Source of the DNA: Chryseobacterium sp. JM1 | GTDB lineage: Bacteria > Bacteroidota > Bacteroidia > Flavobacteriales > Weeksellaceae | Direction: 5' to 3' | Assembly (NCBI RefSeq): GCF_000737715.1 | Contig: NZ_JPRN01000011.1 | Span: 124,001 to 188,000 of the forward strand | Length of the DNA: 64,000 nt | Shown: in pieces, positions 1 through 6,732 of the stretch | How positions within the stretch are numbered: the first letter of the stretch is position 1 | Layout of the letters: each line of letters begins with the position of its first letter | Made by a program: the position numbers and the translations under genes | Notes under the pieces: model-generated | The model's input: only the letters and a program-made list of their open reading frames with translations | The model's database searches: none | What the model was told of the DNA's origin: nothing

Positions 1-1
1 T

Positions 2-151
2 TTTTCTCAGGGAAAGTTCCGCCTCGTCAATTTCCATGGGACGAAGTTGAAGAATCTTTTCTCTCGTTTTCGGAGAATACGCAAATGGAGAGATTTCCGC
101 GAGCAATTGCGGAAACTCTAATTCGTTTAAATCTTCTTTATTTATATACAC
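2..151 (-). CDS. MutS2-type endonuclease, N-terminal part only (gene runs off the left edge)
   Basis: The minus strand is open from a GTG at 149-151 to the window edge, 50 codons. An in-frame TAA lies just upstream (161-163) and no ATG is available, so GTG is the likely start. The peptide contains LEFPQLLAEISPFAYSP and then REKILQLRP, the pattern at the start of MutS2 (LEF, a short helix, then a charged segment ending in L-x-P). MutS2 proteins are MutS-family ATPases with a C-terminal Smr nuclease domain, linked to suppression of recombination or to rescue of collided ribosomes. The ATPase and Smr regions are outside the window, so the family call rests on the N-terminus alone. Confidence 0.65.
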   Translation of the reverse strand, partial: MYINKEDLNELEFPQLLAEISPFAYSPKTREKILQLRPMEIDEAELSLRK

Positions 152-236
152 AGTGCAAATTTAGTGAGAAAATGTGAATGTTAATTTGAAAATCAATTAA
201 TTTGAAGATTGGAAACAGGTAATGCATTCATTTTAG

Positions 237-244
237 TAAATTTG
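237..244 (+). promoter_or_regulatory. -7 box TAAATTTG directly before the acetyltransferase start
   Basis: This is an exact match to the Bacteroidota -7 element TAnnTTTG. It ends four bases before the ATG at 249, so transcription would begin at or next to the start codon. The nearest TTG (209-211) is 25 bases upstream, longer than usual for the -33 element. Confidence 0.4.
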
Positions 245-248
245 GAAG

Positions 249-758
249 ATGAAACTGGAAACCGAACGCTTAATTTTAAAAAATATCAACGAAACCCATG
301 TTGAAGACATTCTGAAAATTCGCAGCAACGAAGTTACTAATCAGTTTGTGAAAAGAAATTCCCCGAAAAACAACTACGATGCCCTGCAATTTATTTTAAC
401 GATAAAAGAAAAAACGCAGAATAATCAGACTGCTTATTTTGGAATTGCCTTTAAAGATCAACCCAATCTTATTGGAACGATATGCCTTTGGAATTTTTCT
501 GAGGACCGGAAAACGGCTGAGGTCGGCTATGAATTATTACCCGATTATCACAGAAAGGGAATAATGTCTGAGGCTTTGAAAGCTGTTTTAAAATTTGGTT
601 TTAATGAGTTGTATTTACGGGAAATTATAGCCATTACAAGCCAATTTAATGAAAACTCCAAAGGTCTTTTGCTAAAGCATCATTTTATTTTAGAAGAGGG
701 GAGAACAGATGAAGGGTTTCCCGATAATATTGTTTTTAGCTTACATAAAAAACAATAA
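249..758 (+). CDS. GNAT family N-acetyltransferase (RimJ/RimL-like)
   Basis: This 169-residue protein begins with METERLILKNI-type sequence typical of the acetyltransf_3 (RimJ/RimL) branch of GNAT enzymes. Further on are the GTICLWNF strand, VGYELLPDYHRKGIMSEAL (the acetyl-CoA pyrophosphate loop, here H-R-K-G-I) and a C-terminal N-x-x-S-K-G-L-L-L-K motif. Such enzymes transfer an acetyl group from acetyl-CoA to an amine, often a protein N-terminus. The substrate cannot be read from the sequence. Microviridin clusters often include a GNAT enzyme, but this gene is more than 5 kb from the precursor genes with unrelated genes between, so I do not link them. Confidence 0.85.
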   Translation: MKLETERLILKNINETHVEDILKIRSNEVTNQFVKRNSPKNNYDALQFILTIKEKTQNNQTAYFGIAFKDQPNLIGTICLWNFSEDRKTAEVGYELLPDYHRKGIMSEALKAVLKFGFNELYLREIIAITSQFNENSKGLLLKHHFILEEGRTDEGFPDNIVFSLHKKQ

Positions 759-821
759 ACCTGTAGTTCCTGATTATCTCATCATCAAATTATCAAATCA
801 ACACATCACCGCATCATCAAA

Positions 822-853
822 TTTGGTCATCCAGTAATTAAAGGATATTTTTG
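822..853 (+). promoter_or_regulatory. promoter of ung (TTTG, 20 bases, TATTTTTG)
   Basis: TTTG at 822-825 and TATTTTTG at 846-853 are separated by exactly 20 bases, matching the flavobacterial -33/-7 consensus. Transcription should start near 858-860, leaving a leader of about 25 bases before the ATG at 883. Confidence 0.6.
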
Positions 854-882
854 TACTATTAATACATTTTCATACCAAACTC

Positions 883-1524
883 ATGACCTGGACAGAAGTT
901 TTAGCCCCGATAAAAAGCACGCCTTATTTTACAACCCTTTGGGAAAAAGTAAAACAGGAATATGCCACCACCAAAGTATTTCCACCTAAAAATCAAATCT
1001 TCAGAGCATTGGAAATTACGCCTTTTGAAGATGTTGAAGTGGTGATTATCGGTCAGGATCCCTATCACAATGACTTTCAGGCCAATGGTTTGTGCTTTTC
1101 TGTTTCCGAACAGGTAACAGCGCCGCCTTCTCTTAAAAATATTTTCACCGAACTGAAAGATGACGTAGGAGTGGAAAGGACTTCAAAAGAACTGGATGAC
1201 TGGGGAAAGCAAGGAGTTTTACTATTGAATGCTACTTTAACGGTGCGTGCCCATTCTCCGAACTCTCACAAAGATTTAGGCTGGGAAAAATTCACAGATT
1301 TTGTTATCAAAGAAATTTCAGATAAAAAAGAAAATGTCGTTTTTGTTCTTTGGGGCGCTTTTGCACAAAAAAAAGCCGAACTCATTGATCCGGCCAAGCA
1401 TTTTATCTTAAAATCGGCGCACCCGTCACCGTTTTCTGTATACAGAGGATTTTATGGAAGCAAGCCTTTCTCAAAGATCAATGAATACCTGATCTCAAAA
1501 GGAAAGAAGCCTATTTCCTGGTAG
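883..1524 (+). CDS. ung: uracil-DNA glycosylase, family 1
   Basis: This protein removes uracil from DNA as the first step of base excision repair. It has 213 residues, close to the usual family length. Motif A is GQDPYHNDFQANGLCFS with the catalytic Asp of GQDPYH, followed by PPSLKNIF and LLLNATLTV (the uracil-binding Asn). The DNA-intercalating loop is HPSPFS, with Phe where many family members have Leu. The gene has its own promoter. Its 3' end overlaps the convergent lipoprotein gene by 14 bases. Confidence 0.95.
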   Translation: MTWTEVLAPIKSTPYFTTLWEKVKQEYATTKVFPPKNQIFRALEITPFEDVEVVIIGQDPYHNDFQANGLCFSVSEQVTAPPSLKNIFTELKDDVGVERTSKELDDWGKQGVLLLNATLTVRAHSPNSHKDLGWEKFTDFVIKEISDKKENVVFVLWGAFAQKKAELIDPAKHFILKSAHPSPFSVYRGFYGSKPFSKINEYLISKGKKPISW

Positions 1525-2014
1525 CATCCGGATTCGCAGACCCTTCCGTCTTTTTTATCGTAAAGGCTACTTTATATTTTCCTTCCAAAGCTTTGACACC
1601 ACCATCCGATTTTGGAAAAGGGGTGATCTCTTTCATGGAAATTGTATATCCGTTGAATTCCTGAGACATATAATAATTTCTACCTGCATTGTCTGAAGAA
1701 GCAAGGAGTAAAACGGTGGGTCTCGTGTAGGTTCCCATCACTTCGATCTGTGCTACGGCAACTCCGGCCCAGATACAGTTAACCCCTTCTGGACAGCGGC
1801 TGTCCTCAGAAATACCTTTGAACGTGACATTCATATCATATTCTTTCAGGAATTTATTTTCTCCCTGATTAAGGTAGATGATACCTTCTTTCTGAACCGA
1901 AGATTTGGTCCCGCTGGTATTGGCAGCTGAATCCGGTGTCTTCGTCTTCTTTTGGGCATCGCATCCCGCTAAGGTCAGCATTCCCAGACTGAATATAATG
2001 GCTTTGTGAAACAT
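1511..2014 (-). CDS. small secreted lipoprotein, function unknown
   Basis: This 167-residue protein has a signal peptide ending in the lipobox LAGC (Cys18), so it should be lipidated and anchored in the membrane facing the periplasm. A low-complexity Ser/Thr/Lys linker (about residues 20-42) follows. The rest is a compact domain containing DSRCPEGVNCIWAGVAVAQIEV; the CP-G-x-x-C-x-W-A-G pattern recurs in uncharacterised exported Bacteroidota proteins. No enzymatic motif is visible. The stop codon lies inside the 3' end of ung on the other strand, so the two transcripts overlap tail to tail. Confidence 0.75.
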   Translation of the reverse strand: MFHKAIIFSLGMLTLAGCDAQKKTKTPDSAANTSGTKSSVQKEGIIYLNQGENKFLKEYDMNVTFKGISEDSRCPEGVNCIWAGVAVAQIEVMGTYTRPTVLLLASSDNAGRNYYMSQEFNGYTISMKEITPFPKSDGGVKALEGKYKVAFTIKKTEGSANPDATRK

Positions 2015-2089
2015 AATTTCTTTTTTAGTAAAGTTAAAAATACGAGACCATAAACTTCCATCCTCCCTCTTCCAGCTTCCAATCTTAAT

Positions 2090-2581
2090 CTAAATAACAT
2101 CAAGCATATCCAAAACTACTACCAAAAACATGGCCACACCCACTACAAGACTGAATCCTGTTCCATAGATGAACCCGATAAAAGCGCCTTTAGTAGATTG
2201 CAAAGCTTTGTTCATATCCTTGCTGTCATGAAGCAGTTCTCCGATAAATACACCCGCAAACATTCCGATCAGAAAGCCTAAAGGAATAGGAATAAAAATT
2301 CCCACAATCGTTCCGACGATAGATCCGATGCTTCCCCAGCGCGTTCCTCCGTATTTCCTGTTCGTTTTTGCAGGAATTACATAGTTCAGGACTGCAGAAG
2401 CCGCAGTCAGAATTCCGAATGCCCAGATATAAATCATGGGAAGATCCGCATCGGTCCCGAATTTATAAATTAAAAGTCCGCAAATGCTTAACAAAAGCCC
2501 GGGAAGGACAGGAAGAAATGTTCCCAGTATTCCCAGAAACAGTAAAATAAGGCAGAGAATATTAATAAGCGTTGTATCCAT
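2090..2581 (-). CDS. DUF456 family membrane protein
   Basis: This 163-residue protein is almost entirely hydrophobic with about four to five membrane segments. The start ILCLILLFLGILGTFLPVLPG and the glycine-rich centre (YGGTRWGSIGS, then GIFIPIPLG) are the hallmarks of DUF456. The role of the family is not known. It sits 75 bases from the neighbouring lipoprotein gene on the same strand and may share its transcript. Confidence 0.85.
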   Translation of the reverse strand: MDTTLINILCLILLFLGILGTFLPVLPGLLLSICGLLIYKFGTDADLPMIYIWAFGILTAASAVLNYVIPAKTNRKYGGTRWGSIGSIVGTIVGIFIPIPLGFLIGMFAGVFIGELLHDSKDMNKALQSTKGAFIGFIYGTGFSLVVGVAMFLVVVLDMLDVI

Positions 2582-2690
2582 TCTTTAAAATTATCAATGC
2601 AAGATAGGAAAAAAGAAGATTTACAGAGGCCTTTTGAATATTTGGGATGAAAATTGATTGTCAATAGTAACATCATCATTCTTAATTTTA

Positions 2691-2698
2691 TAAATTTG
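2691..2698 (+). promoter_or_regulatory. -7 box TAAATTTG directly before the MscS start
   Basis: This is an exact TAnnTTTG match ending five bases before the ATG at 2704, predicting a leaderless or near-leaderless mRNA. No TTG stands at the expected -33 distance. Confidence 0.35.
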
Positions 2699-2703
2699 CT
2701 GTA

Positions 2704-3972
2704 ATGAAAGACGAGATACAGGACACTAAAAGTTTTTTACAGGAAATAAGCGATCAGCTTTACATGTATATCAGTCAGGTAACACCCGGCGGAATGGATT
2801 GGGTTGTTCATATTATTGTCAAACTGGCGCTGTTGTGTGCCGTGTTTTTAGTGGTTGATTTTGTTTTTAAATTTATAATCAACTTTGTTTTCAGGTTTTT
2901 CAGAAATGATGAAAAATACCCGATCATCCGGTCTATTTATCAGTCTAAGATCTCCAATTCTGTAGCTCATTTTGCTGCCCTTCTGGTGGTAGGAGCGATA
3001 CATCCTTCCATATTTCCGGCAACGGCACTGCCTAAAACCAATATTTTCATCAACAGATCCATCAATTTAGGTTTGGTTCTTATTCTGGCTGGAATGTTAT
3101 ACAGATCTTTAACAGGTTTCAGATATTATTTCACTATAAAACAGGACTTTTACAAGATCATGGCACTGAATGCTATTTCAGAAACGGTAAAGATCTTGGG
3201 GATTTTCATCTTTTCTGTGGTGGGACTTTGTGTGATATTCGGGATCAAAGGAACGACGATTGTAGGGAGTTTAGGAGCCATTACTGCGGTGCTGGTACTC
3301 GTTTTCAGAGATACTATTTTAGGTTTTGTCACCGGGATACACGTGGCAACCTCTAAAAATCTAAAAGTAGGAGACTGGGTAAGCATTCCAAAATACAGCA
3401 TTGAAGGAAATATTACAGATATCAGCCTTCTCACAACGAAGATCACCAATTTTGATAAAACCGTTTCTACAATTCCAACCTATGATTTATTGACCACGGA
3501 GATCAAAAACCTTCAGGTCATGTCTGAATCCAATACCAGAAGAATTAAAAAATCCGTATACTTTAATATCAATTCCTTTAAATTTTTAAATGAAGAAGAT
3601 ATTGAACGGTTAAAAGATATCAACCTGATCTCAGAGTATCTGGAAGAGAAAACACTGGAGATTGAAAAAGAAAAACAAAATCTGGAACATAACGATAAAA
3701 CCATCAATGGAAGACAGTTGACCAATATCGGGGTTTTCAGATATTATGCTCAAAAATATATAGAAAACGATCCTGATATCGATCAGGAGGGAGTCAGAAT
3801 GGTTCGTCAGCTCGATATTACACCGCAGGGACTTCCCCTTGAAGTATATTGTTTCGCGAATGATTCCAAATGGGATCACTTTGAACAGATTCAGGCTGAT
3901 ATTTTTGATCACTTGCTTGTTGCATCTAAGGAATTTGATCTTCAGGTGATGCAGGTGAGTATTAAAGTGTAG
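2704..3972 (+). CDS. mechanosensitive ion channel, MscS family (YbdG-type)
   Basis: This 422-residue inner-membrane channel should open on membrane tension and release osmolytes during hypo-osmotic shock. About five hydrophobic segments span residues 30-205. They are followed by the pore-lining helix region GSLGAITAVLVLVFRDTILG and the beta domain VGDWVSIPKYSIEGNITDISL, both standard MscS features. A longer cytoplasmic C-terminal domain follows. The length and layout fit E. coli YbdG (about 415 residues) better than short MscS (286). A charged, coiled-coil-like stretch lies near residues 305-340. It is a single gene with a -7 box almost touching its ATG. Confidence 0.9.
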   Translation: MKDEIQDTKSFLQEISDQLYMYISQVTPGGMDWVVHIIVKLALLCAVFLVVDFVFKFIINFVFRFFRNDEKYPIIRSIYQSKISNSVAHFAALLVVGAIHPSIFPATALPKTNIFINRSINLGLVLILAGMLYRSLTGFRYYFTIKQDFYKIMALNAISETVKILGIFIFSVVGLCVIFGIKGTTIVGSLGAITAVLVLVFRDTILGFVTGIHVATSKNLKVGDWVSIPKYSIEGNITDISLLTTKITNFDKTVSTIPTYDLLTTEIKNLQVMSESNTRRIKKSVYFNINSFKFLNEEDIERLKDINLISEYLEEKTLEIEKEKQNLEHNDKTINGRQLTNIGVFRYYAQKYIENDPDIDQEGVRMVRQLDITPQGLPLEVYCFANDSKWDHFEQIQADIFDHLLVASKEFDLQVMQVSIKV

Positions 3973-3976
3973 AATA

Positions 3977-4096
3977 GAGAAGTTAGAAGCTGGAATTTAG
4001 AATTTAGTGTGATTCGACCGCTTATTCTGATCTGGCTTTAGAGATATAGAAGTAGACTTAAAAACTAATTTCTAACCTCTACTATCTAATTTCTCA
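3977..4096. repeat. purine-rich/pyrimidine-rich inverted repeat in a gene gap
   Basis: The gap between the channel gene and pdxJ has a purine-rich arm near 3977-4005 (words such as gaagttagaag) and a partly complementary pyrimidine-rich arm near 4064-4096 (words such as tttctaacctc). The same wording recurs in the next gap (4851-4931), where the arms pair better. It is probably noncoding. Confidence 0.45.
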
Positions 4097-4119
4097 AAAA
4101 AATAACATCTAAATAAGAA

Positions 4120-4839
4120 ATGACAAAACTAAGCGTAAACATTAATAAAATTGCGACATTAAGAAATGCCAGAGGAGGCGAAACGCCAAGTGTAACGGAG
4201 GCAGCAGTGAAGATCCAGGAATTTGGAGGGCAAGGGATCACCATCCATCCAAGACCTGATGAGAGACACATCACAAGGAAAGATGTCTACGATCTGAAAC
4301 CATTGGTGACCACTGAATTCAACATTGAAGGAAATCCGCACCGCTCTTTTATTGATATGGTTCTGGAAGTAAAACCGGAACAGGTAACGCTGGTTCCTGA
4401 TGCAGACGACGCTATCACGTCCAATGCAGGATGGGATACCAAGAAGCACTTAGACTTTCTGACGGAAATTATCGCAGAATTTAAAAACGCAGGAATTCGT
4501 ACCTCTATTTTTCTTGATCCTTTGCCGGAACTGGTAGAACATGCTGCAAAAACAGGAGCAGACAGAATAGAACTTTACACTGAAGCCTACGCGAAAAACT
4601 ACCTTGAGAATAAAGAACAGGCCATAAAACCTTATTACGATACTGCTGTTGTCGCTACAGAATTCGGTTTGGGTATCAATGCAGGACACGATCTTAGCCT
4701 TGAAAACTTAAAATATTTTGCAGACCATATCCCGAATCTTCTTGAAGTGTCCATAGGTCATGCTTTGGTTTCTGAAGCACTATATATGGGACTTGAAAAT
4801 ACGGTTCAGGCGTATCTGAAACGTTTGGCAAAATGGTAA
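4120..4839 (+). CDS. pdxJ: pyridoxine 5'-phosphate synthase
   Basis: PdxJ condenses 3-amino-2-oxopropyl phosphate (from 4-phosphohydroxy-L-threonine) with deoxyxylulose 5-phosphate to make pyridoxine 5'-phosphate, the last ring-forming step of the DXP-dependent vitamin B6 route. The 239-residue length is typical. Motifs include the N-terminal LSVNINKIATLRNARGG, ITIHPRPDERHI with the phosphate- and substrate-binding His-Pro-Arg-Asp-Arg, VTLVPD, and the C-terminal GINAGHDLSLEN and EVSIGHALVSEAL. It is a TIM-barrel cytoplasmic enzyme. No other B6 gene lies nearby. Confidence 0.96.
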   Translation: MTKLSVNINKIATLRNARGGETPSVTEAAVKIQEFGGQGITIHPRPDERHITRKDVYDLKPLVTTEFNIEGNPHRSFIDMVLEVKPEQVTLVPDADDAITSNAGWDTKKHLDFLTEIIAEFKNAGIRTSIFLDPLPELVEHAAKTGADRIELYTEAYAKNYLENKEQAIKPYYDTAVVATEFGLGINAGHDLSLENLKYFADHIPNLLEVSIGHALVSEALYMGLENTVQAYLKRLAKW

Positions 4840-4850
4840 AAAAGAAGTTA

Positions 4851-4931
4851 GAAATTAGAGGCTAGAAGTTAGTGCTCAAGACGCATTTTAAATATTCAAC
4901 CTCTAATTTCTAGTTTCTAACTTCTAATATC
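4851..4931. repeat. intergenic inverted repeat with a 13-base perfect arm
   Basis: The left arm (about 4851-4873) carries tagaaattagagg and the right arm (about 4898-4931) carries its exact complement cctctaatttcta, with looser pairing beyond. It resembles the gap before pdxJ. It could form a transcript hairpin between pdxJ and the hydrolase gene. Confidence 0.5.
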
Positions 4932-4944
4932 TAAAATAAAAAAA

Positions 4945-5724
4945 ATGGACATCTTAAACTCAAAAATATTTGGCGAAAATCTTACGGTTACGCCGCTGCT
5001 TGTATTTCACGGACTGTTTGGAATGCTGGACAACTGGGGAAGTTTTGGAAAAGACTTGGGTGAATACCTTCCCGTACACTTAATTGACCTTAGAAACCAC
5101 GGACGAAGCTTTCATTCCGAAAGTATGTCACATGATGATCTGGCGGACGACATTGCCCGCTATATGGATCATTATGGTATTCAGAAAGCTCATGTATTAG
5201 GACATTCCTTAGGTGGAAAAGCGGTCATGCAGTTTGCTTTGAAATATCAGGAAAGAGTAGATAAACTTATTGTGGTAGATATTTCTCCTAAGGCTTATCC
5301 TCCGCATCATCAGGGAATCATCAAAGCTCTTGAAACGGTAGATTTCAACACTGTAGGTTCAAGAGGTGAGGTAGAAACGGTGTTGAGCCAGTATATTCCT
5401 GAAAAATCTACAATACAGTTTTTAGCCAAGAACCTCTATTGGGATGACAATAAAAAACTGGACTGGAGGTTTAATCTTAAAACTTTATCTGAAAAATATA
5501 ACGAATTTGTTTCGAATGCCGTAAAATTTGGTGTTTTCGAAGGTGATTCTTTATTCATTGCAGGCGAAAAATCAAATTATATCCTTCCACAGGATGAATA
5601 CGGGATTAAGCAGCAATTTCCAAAAGCTAAAATAGTCACTGTGAAAAATGCCGGGCACTGGGTTCAGGCTGAAAATCCAGTTGATTTCGCGAATGTTGTG
5701 AAAGAATTTCTTGATTTACATTAA
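4945..5724 (+). CDS. alpha/beta fold hydrolase (YbfF-like esterase)
   Basis: This 259-residue protein is a single alpha/beta-hydrolase domain. It has LLVFHGLFGMLDNWGSFG (oxyanion strand and loop, H-G-L-F-G), DLRNHGRSFHS, the nucleophile elbow GHSLGGKAVMQF with the catalytic Ser, and a C-terminal NAGHWVQAENP with the catalytic His. The H-G-L-F-G, D-N-W and D-L-R-N-H-G-x-S motifs match YbfF-type acyl-CoA or short-chain esterases. It lacks a signal peptide and should be cytoplasmic. The natural substrate is unknown. It lies 105 bases after pdxJ across an inverted repeat. Confidence 0.88.
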   Translation: MDILNSKIFGENLTVTPLLVFHGLFGMLDNWGSFGKDLGEYLPVHLIDLRNHGRSFHSESMSHDDLADDIARYMDHYGIQKAHVLGHSLGGKAVMQFALKYQERVDKLIVVDISPKAYPPHHQGIIKALETVDFNTVGSRGEVETVLSQYIPEKSTIQFLAKNLYWDDNKKLDWRFNLKTLSEKYNEFVSNAVKFGVFEGDSLFIAGEKSNYILPQDEYGIKQQFPKAKIVTVKNAGHWVQAENPVDFANVVKEFLDLH

Positions 5725-5839
5725 TTATATTCCGTCTATTCAATTATTTAGTTAAAATTTTCTTAAAATAAGATAATATTTCCCCACGTATTGAAATTTT
5801 TGTACTTTAGTTTTAACAAAAAACTAAATATATTAACTT

Positions 5840-6082
5840 ATGGAAAAGAAAAACTCAAAAAAACCTTTTTTTGCTTCATTTTTAGAGAAACAAATTAATG
5901 ATCCTGAAAAAATCCAGGGAGGTGGAATTACTGCACCTACTGTTGACATGATTACAGTACCTACAAGAGATGTCATTACATCCCAAATTCTTGACAATGT
6001 TACATCATCTGTAAGAGATCAGATCGTAACGATGAAATATCCTTCTGACAGTGATGAGGGTGGAGAACTGGAAGATTTGTAA
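5840..6082 (+). CDS. graspetide (microviridin-type) precursor peptide 1
   Basis: This 80-residue RiPP precursor has a leader with PFFASFLEKQ (residues 9-18), the signature bound by microviridin ATP-grasp ligases (PFFARFLE in cyanobacteria). A Gly-Gly-Gly at 27-29 follows. The core TMKYPSDSDE lies at 64-73. By analogy with microviridin, Thr64-Asp70 and Ser69-Asp72 esters and a Lys66-Glu73 amide are expected. Between the Gly site and the core are four tandem octads [IV]-T-x4-D-x, with Thr at 31, 39, 47 and 55 and Asp at 36, 44, 52 and 60. It is the first of three tandem paralogues. The mature product would probably be a serine-protease inhibitor if it behaves like microviridins; this is inference. 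Confidence 0.92.
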   Translation: MEKKNSKKPFFASFLEKQINDPEKIQGGGITAPTVDMITVPTRDVITSQILDNVTSSVRDQIVTMKYPSDSDEGGELEDL

Positions 6083-6128
6083 TCAAACGCTACAACGAAA
6101 TATTTTTTTTAACTAAAACTCAATAACC

Positions 6129-6368
6129 ATGCAAGACGAAAACTCAAAAAAGAAGCCTTTTTTTGCTTCATTCCTTGAAAAACAAATCAAAGACCCCGAA
6201 ACTATTCAGGGAGGAGCCGGAATTATTACTGATATGGACAACGACGTTGTGACCATTCCTTCAAAAGATAATGTTACTGCACAGATTTTTGATCATGTGA
6301 CAAGTCCGAACAAGGATCTTTTGGTGACTATGAAGTATCCTTCAGACGGTGATGATGGTGTTATTTAA
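6129..6368 (+). CDS. graspetide (microviridin-type) precursor peptide 2
   Basis: This 79-residue paralogue of the gene upstream has the same leader PFFASFLEKQ (10-19), Gly-Gly at 28-29, and core TMKYPSDGDD at 67-76. The last two acidic positions are Asp-Asp instead of the Glu-Glu of classical microviridins. Expected crosslinks by analogy are Thr67-Asp73, Ser72-Asp75 and Lys69-Asp76. Four octads precede the core with Thr at 34, 42, 50 and 58 and Asp exactly five residues later each time. The tail after the core is only three residues (GVI). It starts 46 bases after precursor 1, so both are likely on one transcript. Confidence 0.92.
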   Translation: MQDENSKKKPFFASFLEKQIKDPETIQGGAGIITDMDNDVVTIPSKDNVTAQIFDHVTSPNKDLLVTMKYPSDGDDGVI

Positions 6369-6416
6369 ATTTCTGTATACAAGAAATCAAGTATATTAAA
6401 CCCAAACTAAATTATT

Positions 6417-6650
6417 ATGAAAGACAAAAAATCAACAAAGAAGCCTTTTTTCGCATCATTCCTTGAAAAGCAAATTAAAGATGCTGAGACTGTAAAAGGA
6501 GGAGCTTCGAGTGGTGTAACAAACATTTTAAAGGATTCCATTACTAATCCTGCTGTTGATATAGTAACTTCTCCTAACGACGATCTTATGGTTACTATGA
6601 AATATCCATCTGACGGGGATGATGATTCTCCAACAATTCCATTAGATTAA
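6417..6650 (+). CDS. graspetide (microviridin-type) precursor peptide 3
   Basis: This 77-residue third paralogue has leader PFFASFLEKQ (10-19), Gly-Gly at 28-29, and core TMKYPSDGDD at 60-69 followed by a seven-residue acidic/proline tail after Asp70. Only three octads are present (Thr at 35, 43 and 51; Asp at 40, 48 and 56), so one unit was lost or never gained. The distance from the last octad Thr to the core Thr is nine residues, as in the other two precursors. Expected crosslinks by analogy are Thr60-Asp66, Ser65-Asp68 and Lys62-Asp69. It lies directly upstream of a strong hairpin that separates the precursors from the ligases. Confidence 0.92.
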   Translation: MKDKKSTKKPFFASFLEKQIKDAETVKGGASSGVTNILKDSITNPAVDIVTSPNDDLMVTMKYPSDGDDDSPTIPLD

Positions 6651-6686
6651 GACGTAAAATATTAATCGTATTAATACAATCATATC

Positions 6687-6717
6687 AAAGGAAACTTACC
6701 ATTAAGTTTCCTTTTTT
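6687..6717 (+). terminator. hairpin terminator/attenuator between precursor and ligase genes
   Basis: A perfect 12-bp stem (aaaggaaactta at 6687-6698, complement at 6703-6714) with a four-base loop is followed by a run of T. It is shaped like an intrinsic terminator and ends 16 bases before the ligase ATG at 6733. No promoter-like box fits in that space, so the ligases probably depend on read-through. Confidence 0.75.
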
Positions 6718-6732
6718 AATAAAAAGCGGCAC

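Noticed and set aside
249..758. GNAT acetyltransferase as a tailoring enzyme of the graspetide cluster (MdnD role)
   Set aside because: It is over 5 kb away, with ung, a channel gene, pdxJ and others between, and it resembles general RimJ/RimL enzymes.
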